Shown piece after piece: positions 7,507 through 13,511 of a stretch of 16,206 nucleotides of DNA (the first letter of the stretch is position 1; each line of letters opens with the position of its first letter). The stretch spans positions 1 to 16,206 of the forward strand of contig CAAEOL010000035.1 of the NCBI GenBank assembly GCA_900757595.1, written 5' to 3'. The translations under genes were made by a program, and so were the position numbers. The notes beneath the pieces were generated by a model. That model did no database searches. It was given only the letters and a program-made list of their open reading frames with translations, and was not told where the DNA came from. The stretch is from an uncultured Collinsella sp. Lineage in GTDB: Bacteria > Actinomycetota > Coriobacteriia > Coriobacteriales > Coriobacteriaceae.

Positions 7507-8529
7507 CTACTCCATGGTCTCTTGGCAGACGACATCGCGGATGGCGCGGATGCGGCGCATGGTGTCGTCGAACTGATCGGGGGTGAGGGCCTGAGCGCCG
7601 TCGGACCATGCGCGGCTGGGCTCGTCGTGGACCTCGATCTCCAGGCCGTTGGCACCGCAGGCGGTCGCGGCGAGCGCCATGGGCTCAACGTAGCGGGTGT
7701 AGCCGGTGGCGTGGCTGGGGTCGGCGACGACGGGCAGGTGCGACAGGTGGTGCAGCACCGGCACGGCGTTGAGGTCGAAGGTGTTGCGGGTGCGGGTCTC
7801 GAAGGTGCGGATGCCGCGCTCGCACAGGATGACGTTGTCGTTGCCCTCGCTCATTATGTACTCGGCGGCCATGAGCAGCTCATCGATCGTGCCGGACATG
7901 CCGCGCTTGAGCAGGATCGGGGTCTTGGTCTTGCCGACCTCTTTGAGCAGAGGGAAGTTCTGGGCGTTGCGGGCACCGATCTGCATGACGTCGATCTTCT
8001 TGTCCAGGAAGACCTGCACGTCGCGCGGGTCCATGATCTCGGTGACGATCGGCATGTCGAGCTCGGCAGACGCCTCGCACAGCAGGTCCAGACCGGCGGG
8101 GCCCATGCCCTGGTAGGCGTAAGGGGATGTGCGGGGCTTGTAGGCACCGCCGCGCAGCATCGTGGCACCGGCGGCCTTCACGCGGCGGGCGATGCGGATG
8201 AGGTTCTCGCCCTCGACGGAGCACGGGCCGGCGATGACCTGGAACTGATCGCCGCCGATCTTGACGCCGTGGCCGCAGTCGATGACGGAGTCCTCGGGGT
8301 GGAACTTGCGGTTGGCGCGCTTGAACGGCTCGGAGACGCGCTGCACGCGCTCGACGACATCCATGGACTCGAGCAGGAACGGGTCGATCTTGGTCGTATC
8401 GCCCACCAGGCCGATGATCGTCTCATTCTCGCCGCGCGAGACATCGGTCTTCAGGCCCTTTTTCTCAATCCAGCTGACGATATGGCTGACGGCCTCGTCG
8501 CTGGCGCTCTCTTTTAAAATTGCAATCAT
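7507..8529 (-). CDS. aroF: 3-deoxy-7-phosphoheptulonate synthase (DAHP synthase, type I-beta with ferredoxin-like domain)
   Basis: First gene of the operon and first committed pathway step, condensing PEP with erythrose-4-phosphate. From the ATG at 8529 it has 340 residues. Residues 1-70 form an ACT-like ferredoxin-like regulatory domain, as in Thermotoga-type enzymes, where it mediates tyrosine/phenylalanine inhibition. The barrel carries AGPCSVE (metal ligand Cys103), GGAYKPRTSPYAYQG (127-141), LLKRGM, VVADPSHATG (His273), LEIEVH (Glu299) and SDGAQAL (Asp310); this ligand set fits the family. I preferred 8529 over the in-frame ATG at 8577 because it has an AGAGG Shine-Dalgarno 7 nt upstream and starts at the conserved MIAILKE, while 8577 lies inside a terminator-like hairpin. 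It is probably controlled by that leader hairpin and by allostery. Confidence 0.95.
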   Translation of the reverse strand: MIAILKESASDEAVSHIVSWIEKKGLKTDVSRGENETIIGLVGDTTKIDPFLLESMDVVERVQRVSEPFKRANRKFHPEDSVIDCGHGVKIGGDQFQVIAGPCSVEGENLIRIARRVKAAGATMLRGGAYKPRTSPYAYQGMGPAGLDLLCEASAELDMPIVTEIMDPRDVQVFLDKKIDVMQIGARNAQNFPLLKEVGKTKTPILLKRGMSGTIDELLMAAEYIMSEGNDNVILCERGIRTFETRTRNTFDLNAVPVLHHLSHLPVVADPSHATGYTRYVEPMALAATACGANGLEIEVHDEPSRAWSDGAQALTPDQFDDTMRRIRAIRDVVCQETME

Positions 8530-8539
8530 GGTGTGCCTC

Positions 8540-8602
8540 TCACCTCGATGGATAGCCCTTGCAAAAACGGCCCGCATCGCGAGCCGTGTACATATGGTGC
8601 AT
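8540..8602 (-). other. Possible 20-codon leader ORF spanning the aroF attenuator
   Basis: An ATG at 8602 opens a 20-codon frame (MHHMYTARDAG...GYPSR) ending in TGA at 8540-8542, just before the aroF Shine-Dalgarno. Its fifth codon is a tyrosine UAC placed immediately before the hairpin, with Phe and a second Tyr further on. There is no Shine-Dalgarno. If the -10 at 8608-8616 is right, transcription would start almost at this AUG, which would make it leaderless. Translation is unproven and chance occurrence is quite possible. Confidence 0.25.
8563..8587 (-). terminator. Candidate transcription attenuator in the aroF leader
   Basis: On the minus strand the leader can fold ACGGCTCGC against GCGGGCCGT, a 9-bp stem with one G-U pair and a 3-nt loop, followed directly by TTTTT. 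The plus-strand reading lacks a U-tract, so the signal is oriented for aro transcription. It sits 34 nt upstream of the aroF start and just downstream of the possible promoter, with no upstream minus-strand gene that it could terminate. I see no clear competing antiterminator, so attenuation is inferred from position and form. Confidence 0.5.
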
Positions 8603-8610
8603 GAGAGTTT

Positions 8611-8639
8611 ATACTATCTGACTCGCTTTTGCCTTCTAA
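8611..8639 (-). promoter_or_regulatory. Possible promoter of the aromatic operon
   Basis: On the minus strand TTAGAA (8639-8634) and TAGTAT (8616-8611) are separated by 17 nt. A shifted TATAAA (8613-8608) is an alternative -10 without a good -35. Match to the sigma-70 consensus is weak. This is the best candidate in the 204-nt region between aroF and the divergent tRNA, upstream of the leader hairpin. Confidence 0.35.
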
Positions 8640-8692
8640 AGTGGGCCGTTGAGCCGCGTCTTCCTCGGAATTGCAAAGCTTTTTCTTTTATT

Positions 8693-8722
8693 TTGATAGC
8701 CCGTGGTGCACTTGGGTATAAT
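8693..8722 (+). promoter_or_regulatory. Promoter of the tRNA-Arg gene
   Basis: TTGATA (8693-8698) and a perfect TATAAT (8717-8722) are 18 nt apart. A very T-rich tract (about 8678-8692) lies just upstream, as expected for an UP element at a stable-RNA promoter. The predicted start is only a few nucleotides before the mature tRNA 5' end. Confidence 0.85.
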
Positions 8723-8733
8723 GCCAAACGTTG

Positions 8734-8810
8734 GCCCTATTAGCTCAGGGGATTAGAGCGTCTGCCTCCGGAGCAGAAGGCCGTTGGTTCGAATCCAACA
8801 TGGGGCACCA
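8734..8810 (+). tRNA. tRNA-Arg (anticodon CCG)
   Basis: A full cloverleaf can be drawn. The acceptor stem is GCCCTAT with ATGGGGC (one G-U pair), the D arm GCTC...GAGC, the anticodon stem TCTGC/GCAGA with loop CTCCGGA giving anticodon CCG, and the T arm GTTGG-TTCGAAT-CCAAC. Discriminator A is followed by an encoded CCA. It reads CGG arginine codons. The gene has its own promoter upstream and a terminator 11 nt downstream, so it is a single-gene unit. Confidence 0.97.
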
Positions 8811-8821
8811 TCGAACGTGAG

Positions 8822-8855
8822 ACCGTCCGAACCTCGCATGGTCCGGGCGGTTTTT
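8822..8855 (+). terminator. Intrinsic terminator of the tRNA-Arg unit
   Basis: ACCGTCCGAACC (8822-8833) pairs with GGTCCGGGCGGT (8840-8851) across a 6-nt loop, with one A-C mismatch and one G-U pair, and is followed by a run of T. It separates the tRNA from the ATPase gene. The ATPase therefore needs its own promoter within 8811-8886, where only a weak TATACC-like -10 is visible, or readthrough. Confidence 0.85.
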
Positions 8856-8886
8856 CTTATACCGACGCGACGTGATGGGACGTGGT

Positions 8887-11604
8887 ATGGCAGCAACGGA
8901 TATCGAGCGCGGACTCTCGACCGCCGAGGTCGAGGAGCGCATCGCCGCCGGTAAGATCAACCGCAACATGGAGCTCAAGACCAAGTCGGTCAAAGAGCTC
9001 ATCATCGAGAACCTCTGCACGCTGTTCAATTTGATCAACGTGATCTTGGCGTTCCTGGTCATTTTGACCGGTTCGTTTAAGAATCTGACGTTCCTGTTCG
9101 TGGTGTTCCTCAATACCGCTATTGGCGTCATTCAGTCCATGCGTTCCAAAAAGATGGTCGATAAGCTCACGCTGCTGACCTCCAAGAAGGCCATCGCGGT
9201 GCGCGACGGCTCCGAGGTGGAGCTCGACCTGGACCAGATCGTGCTCGACGACATCATCCGCCTGGGGCGCGGCGACCAGATCCCCGCTGACGCCGTGGTG
9301 GTTTCGGGCGAGGCGCTCGTGAACGAGAGCCTGCTGACGGGCGAGAGCGATCTTATTAAGAAACAGCCCGGTTCCGAGCTCATGAGCGGCAGCTTTATCG
9401 ACTCGGGTCTGCTGCGCGCCCGCGTGATCCATGTCGGCGCCGACAACTACGTGGCCAAAATTAATAACGAGGCCAAGTACGTCAAAAAGGTCAATTCCGA
9501 GATCATGAACGCGCTCAACGCCATCGTGCGCTTTGCGAGCATCATCATGATCCCGCTCGGTTTGGCGTTGTTTGCCTCGAGCGTGAGCGAGCTGTGGGAT
9601 GCCGCGGGAACCCCAGGCAATAGCGCGCTTTCGTGGTGCTTCTCCGAGCTGTTGGCTGGTCATGTGCCTTCGTCGGCGCTGCTGTCCACGGTGGGCGCCC
9701 TGCTGGGCATGATCCCGCAAGGCCTGGTGCTGCTGACCTCGTCGGTGCTCGCCATCGCCACGGTGCGCCTGGCCCGCCGCAAGGTACTCGCGCAGCAGCT
9801 CTACTGCATTGAGACGCTCGCGCGTGTCGACGTGCTGTGCCTGGACAAGACGGGCACCATCACGTCGGGCCGCATGGAGGTCGAGGGTACCTATCCGCTG
9901 CCGGTCGAGGGTATGGGTGCGGGGGAGGGCGACGCCGCCGTTCCCGTCGATACCACGGTGCTCGATTTTGCGCTGGCTAACGTGGCGCGTGCGACTTCGG
10001 CCGATGCCAACGAGACCTGCCAGGCGCTGCTCAACTATTACGCCGATCGCCCGGTCGAGGTGTCTGAGCCGCTGTCGGTCATTCCGTTCTCGTCCTCCAA
10101 AAAGTGGAGCGGCGCGTCGTTTGCGCAGGGCTCCTATGTGATGGGTGCGGCGCAGTTTGTGCTCTCTGATCGTGCGTTTGCCCAGGTCGAGAACCGTGTC
10201 GCCGAGCTTGCCGATACCTGCCGCGTGCTCGTGGTGGCGCGCGTGGACGGCTTTACGCCCGATGGCGATATGGCGGGCGAGGCCGAGCCCGTGGGCTTTG
10301 TGACCATCCGCGACGAGATTCGTACCTCGGCGGCCGAGACCATCGGGTACTTTAACGAGCAGGGCGTGACCCTCAACGTGATCAGTGGCGACGACCCGCG
10401 TACGGTGTCGTCGATTGCGCGCGTGGTGGGCGTGCCGGGGGCTGACGCTTATGTGGACGCCACGACGCTCGATACGCCGGCCAAGCTCGATGCCGCAGTG
10501 GACCGCTACCATGTCTTTGGTCGTGTGACCCCGCAGCAGAAGCGCGAGCTCGTGCAGGCACTCAAGCGCCGCGAGCACACCGTGGCCATGACGGGCGACG
10601 GCGTTAACGATGTGCTAGCGCTCAAGGAGGCTGACTGCTCCGTCGCCATGGCGGCTGGCTCCGACGCCGCGCGTAACGTGGCCGAGATCGTACTCGTCGA
10701 CAACGACTTTGCCTCGATGCCCGCCGTGGTGGCCGAGGGCCGTCGCTCCATCAACAACCTGCAGCGCTCCGCGGCGCTGTTCCTGACCAAAACGCTGTTC
10801 TCGATGGGCTTGGCGGCGCTGTGCATCGCGCTGCCGCCGTACCCCTTCGAGCCCATCCAGATGACGCTCATTAACTTCTTCTGTATTGGCGCGCCGGGCT
10901 TTGTGTTGGGCCTGGAGCCCAACAATGCTCGCGTGAAGGGATCGTTCCTGACGAACGTGCTCAAGCGGGCACTGCCGGCGTCGATTGCGGTCATTTTGGC
11001 TGCAGCGCTCGATATCTTTGTGGCGCGGGTGTTTGGCTTTAGCCAGCTCACGCTGTCTACGATGTGCCTGCTTACGTCGTGCGCGGCGAGCGTCAGCCTG
11101 ATCTGGCGCATCTCGCAGCCTCTCACGCCCTTACGTGTGGTGCTCTTTGTGTTTGTAGTCGCCGGCATCCTGGTGGGCGTTATCGGATTCCCGGAGCTGC
11201 TGTCTATTGCCAACCTGACAATGGGCCAGATGGTTATCTTGGCTGCCGTCGTGGTCTTTACCTGCTCGGTGTTTTTTAAGCTCGCCACGATGATGGATTC
11301 GCTCAAGCCGCGTCGTCGTCATGCCGCAACTGGTTTTGGCCGCGGTGTTCGCGTCCGCCTGGGTCGCGGTGGCGGCAAGGTGAGCTCGACGGGTTCGACG
11401 GCGGAGCGTTTTGCCAAGCGCGTCGCCGCCGACATGGCACAGCGCCGCGAAGCTCGCACCGTTCGTGAGGCCGAGGCCCGCGCACTCGAGGGCGTGGCCC
11501 AGGCCCAGCCCAAGAAAAAGAAGCCCACGGGCGCCAAGCGCTCCCGCGTAACCAAGTCCGCCCAAGGCATCAAAGTTTCGATGCCAAGCAAAAAGAAGAA
11601 GTAG
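8887..11604 (+). CDS. P-type cation-transporting ATPase (CtpE/Exp7-like)
   Basis: About 905 residues. It is an integral membrane pump of the P-type family that moves a cation with an aspartyl-phosphate intermediate. Visible are an N-terminal actuator segment with LLTGESD (150-156), the phosphorylation motif LDKTGTIT (Asp320) and TGDGVND (569-575) in the HAD hinge. There are four membrane segments before the catalytic loop and about six after it. The layout, the short actuator and the M4 stretch GMIPQGLVLLTSS resemble the CtpE/Exp7 subfamily, whose mycobacterial member is linked to calcium uptake; the ion here is not determinable. Q278 replaces the glutamate of the PEGL motif. A roughly 105-residue Lys/Arg-rich cytosolic tail follows the last membrane segment. 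I chose ATG 8887 for its GGGA Shine-Dalgarno; ATG 8875 or GTG 8872 are possible. Confidence 0.88.
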   Translation: MAATDIERGLSTAEVEERIAAGKINRNMELKTKSVKELIIENLCTLFNLINVILAFLVILTGSFKNLTFLFVVFLNTAIGVIQSMRSKKMVDKLTLLTSKKAIAVRDGSEVELDLDQIVLDDIIRLGRGDQIPADAVVVSGEALVNESLLTGESDLIKKQPGSELMSGSFIDSGLLRARVIHVGADNYVAKINNEAKYVKKVNSEIMNALNAIVRFASIIMIPLGLALFASSVSELWDAAGTPGNSALSWCFSELLAGHVPSSALLSTVGALLGMIPQGLVLLTSSVLAIATVRLARRKVLAQQLYCIETLARVDVLCLDKTGTITSGRMEVEGTYPLPVEGMGAGEGDAAVPVDTTVLDFALANVARATSADANETCQALLNYYADRPVEVSEPLSVIPFSSSKKWSGASFAQGSYVMGAAQFVLSDRAFAQVENRVAELADTCRVLVVARVDGFTPDGDMAGEAEPVGFVTIRDEIRTSAAETIGYFNEQGVTLNVISGDDPRTVSSIARVVGVPGADAYVDATTLDTPAKLDAAVDRYHVFGRVTPQQKRELVQALKRREHTVAMTGDGVNDVLALKEADCSVAMAAGSDAARNVAEIVLVDNDFASMPAVVAEGRRSINNLQRSAALFLTKTLFSMGLAALCIALPPYPFEPIQMTLINFFCIGAPGFVLGLEPNNARVKGSFLTNVLKRALPASIAVILAAALDIFVARVFGFSQLTLSTMCLLTSCAASVSLIWRISQPLTPLRVVLFVFVVAGILVGVIGFPELLSIANLTMGQMVILAAVVVFTCSVFFKLATMMDSLKPRRRHAATGFGRGVRVRLGRGGGKVSSTGSTAERFAKRVAADMAQRREARTVREAEARALEGVAQAQPKKKKPTGAKRSRVTKSAQGIKVSMPSKKKK

Positions 11605-11707
11605 CTACGCGCCCTGGCGATGTTGAATTGGTGCCTTGCTCCTGTGGGGCCGTGGCGATGTTATGCTCTAACCTCGATTGTTTGAATTGCTTCGAAAAGA
11701 GGATGCC

Positions 11708-12856
11708 GTGATCTGCCCGCATTGCCTTAAGACTATCGAGGACGGCGCCTCGTTCTGCCCCTACTGCAACGCCTATGTGGGTCCGGGCGATGGTCCCGAG
11801 CACACCGAGTTTGTGTTCTGTGAGGGCTGCGGTGCCCGTCTTTCTCCGCATGATCGTACGTGCCCCAAATGTGGACGCCCCGCTCCGGGTATCCTCTCCG
11901 AGGACGCGGCAGCATCCGACCTGGCAGCGGGCCGCACGGCGGGCTTTCCGCGCCTAACGCAAGAGCAGATCGATACCGAGGTGCCGCATGCGCCGGCCTC
12001 TGCCGCTGCGGTGCTTTCGGACGCCGCCGACCCCAATGAGACCTGCGTGCTGCCGGCTTTCGATAAGGATTTCGGTATCCCCAAGGTCGATATTCCCACG
12101 CCCGTTTCCCTGCATGACGATGCTCAAAAACCCAAGCGCAAGGTGCACCCCGACGAGGACGCCTATCACAAGCATAAGCGTCATATCCCCAAGCCGCTCG
12201 TCGTCATCGCGGTCCTTGCCGTCGTTTGCGGCGGTGCCTATTGGTTCGTGACGACCGATCCCATGGGTGTCATGCCCGGCTTCTACGACCAGTTTGGCCA
12301 AGCTGCACAGACCACCTTCCCCACGCGCCAAAAGGGCGAGGCCACTGAGGACGATACCAAGCAGGACGATTCTGCGGAGGTGGTCCAGGAAGAAACCGTG
12401 CTCACCGATGATCAGCTCTATACCAGGCTCGACGGTCTGTATCAGACCATCGTGTCCTACGCTGACGAGGACCAGATCGGCGAGGTCATCGATTCCTTTA
12501 ACAACGGTTATCTCCGAACGCCGCTGTCCACCCGTCAGGAGCTGTCGCAGAGTGCCTACGCCCTGCGCGACCAGATCAAAAAGACGCAAGATGAGCTTAA
12601 CAACCTGAAAGTACAGGACGATACGGTCTATGCGGATGACATCGCCCACTTAAAGCAGCTTGCCGAGTGGATGTATGAGCGCGTCGACGTGATCTGCCAG
12701 AGCTGGGATATCTCGCTGGCCATTCCCGATGGCGAGTCGATGAGTTCCCACCAAAGCGAGATCCTGGCGCCCATCGCGCAGGGCGGCAACAGCGCGCTGA
12801 ACCAGTACGATGCCAATGTGGGTTCCTGGAAGCCGCAGCAGCGTTCCTTAAATTAG
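11708..12856 (+). CDS. Double zinc-ribbon single-pass membrane protein, function unknown
   Basis: 382 residues from a GTG preceded by AAGAGG. This start gives the typical zinc-ribbon N-terminus and is preferred to an in-frame TTG at 11678. Two treble-clef/rubredoxin-like CxxC-x10-CxxC knuckles are evident: Cys3/6/17/20 and Cys38/41/52/55. A low-complexity acidic/proline linker follows to about residue 160, then a basic stretch (KHKRHIPK) and one hydrophobic segment (PLVVIAVLAVVCGGAYWFV, about 162-182). The remaining 200 residues hold an acidic linker and a mostly helical domain with coiled-coil-like heptads (about 230-340). By the positive-inside rule the zinc ribbons should be cytosolic and the C-terminus outside. 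I do not recognise the C-terminal domain. A weak TATGCT -10 at 11662 could drive it; it lies 103 nt after the ATPase. Confidence 0.85.
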   Translation: MICPHCLKTIEDGASFCPYCNAYVGPGDGPEHTEFVFCEGCGARLSPHDRTCPKCGRPAPGILSEDAAASDLAAGRTAGFPRLTQEQIDTEVPHAPASAAAVLSDAADPNETCVLPAFDKDFGIPKVDIPTPVSLHDDAQKPKRKVHPDEDAYHKHKRHIPKPLVVIAVLAVVCGGAYWFVTTDPMGVMPGFYDQFGQAAQTTFPTRQKGEATEDDTKQDDSAEVVQEETVLTDDQLYTRLDGLYQTIVSYADEDQIGEVIDSFNNGYLRTPLSTRQELSQSAYALRDQIKKTQDELNNLKVQDDTVYADDIAHLKQLAEWMYERVDVICQSWDISLAIPDGESMSSHQSEILAPIAQGGNSALNQYDANVGSWKPQQRSLN

Positions 12857-12888
12857 TTCGCCATAGTCGGCATAACCTACGTGCGCAA

Positions 12889-12918
12889 TTGATGTAAGCC
12901 CGTGCTTATTGCTACAAT
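12889..12918 (+). promoter_or_regulatory. Promoter of the cyclophilin-TPR unit
   Basis: TTGATG (12889-12894) and TACAAT (12913-12918) are separated by 18 nt, a good sigma-70-type match. It lies about 40 nt upstream of the cyclophilin ATG in a 101-nt intergenic region that has no obvious terminator hairpin. Confidence 0.7.
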
Positions 12919-12957
12919 TCGTACAAATATGCTTTAAACGCACGAGGAAGGAACCAC

Positions 12958-13500
12958 ATGTTTGGTTTTAAGAAAGAGCTCTACACGCCCGAGTATCAGC
13001 TTGTCGGCGACGAGTGTGCCGTAATCGAGACGTCGAAGGGTACCATCAAGGTCAAGTTTGACGGCGAGGGCGCTCCCATTCATGTCGCGAACTTCTGCGA
13101 GCTTTCCACGATGGGCTTCTATGATGGCCTTAAGTTCCATCGCTATGTGCCCGGTTTTGTTATCCAGGGCGGGGACCCCAATACCCGCGACATGTCCGGC
13201 GCCGACGTCGCTGCCGGTCTTGAGGGTCCCGACGGCATGCCCGGTACCGGTGGCCCCGGCTACTGCATCAAGGGCGAGTTTGCCACCAATCCGCGCAACA
13301 GCCATGTCGATGGCGCCCTTGCCATGGCACGCTCCATGGACCCCGATTCCGCGGGTTCGCAGTTCTACTTCTGCCTGGGTGCCCAGCATAATCTCGATTC
13401 CGGTTACACCGTCTTTGGTACCACGGTCGATGGTCTCGATGTGATTTCGCAGCTGCGTGCCGGCGACGAGATCGTTCATGTCGAGATCGTTCACGAGTAA
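12958..13500 (+). CDS. Peptidyl-prolyl cis-trans isomerase, cyclophilin type
   Basis: 180 residues with no signal peptide or membrane segment, so cytosolic. It catalyses cis-trans isomerisation of X-Pro bonds and probably aids protein folding. The cyclophilin core is clear: FHRYVPGFVIQGGDP gives the catalytic Arg62 and the conserved Phe67 and Gln70, followed by MARSMDPDSAGSQFYFCLG and a YTVFGTTVDGLDV strand. The position of human CypA Trp121, which contacts cyclosporin A, is occupied by Asn145 in HNLDSG. A glycine-rich insertion (GPDGMPGTGGPGY) precedes the GEF segment, as in many bacterial cyclophilins. The start has a strong GAGGAAGGA Shine-Dalgarno. The TPR gene follows after only 11 nt, so the two are probably cotranscribed. 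Confidence 0.95.
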   Translation: MFGFKKELYTPEYQLVGDECAVIETSKGTIKVKFDGEGAPIHVANFCELSTMGFYDGLKFHRYVPGFVIQGGDPNTRDMSGADVAAGLEGPDGMPGTGGPGYCIKGEFATNPRNSHVDGALAMARSMDPDSAGSQFYFCLGAQHNLDSGYTVFGTTVDGLDVISQLRAGDEIVHVEIVHE

Positions 13501-13511
13501 AGGGGACTTCC

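Noticed and set aside
7507..8577. Longer aroF starting at ATG 8577
   Set aside because: The extra 16 residues are unconserved, the codon lies inside the hairpin and there is no Shine-Dalgarno, whereas 8529 has one.
8530..8733. T-box or other large riboswitch upstream of aroF
   Set aside because: The leader between the plausible start site and aroF is only about 70 nt and has no T-box-like specifier stem or conserved T-box sequence.
8734..8810. tRNA-Arg 3' end as an integration (att) site
   Set aside because: No second copy of the tRNA 3' segment, no integrase and no foreign-looking island lie beside it.
8857..10578. Minus-strand open frame of 573 codons opposite the P-type ATPase
   Set aside because: His/Arg-rich low-complexity translation without recognisable domains; the plus strand carries the canonical ATPase motifs.
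11615..11690. Short direct repeats (TGGCGATGTT twice, TTGAATTG twice) in the ATPase/zinc-ribbon gap
   Set aside because: They are 8-10 bp with irregular spacing, too short to separate from chance, and have no associated operator symmetry.
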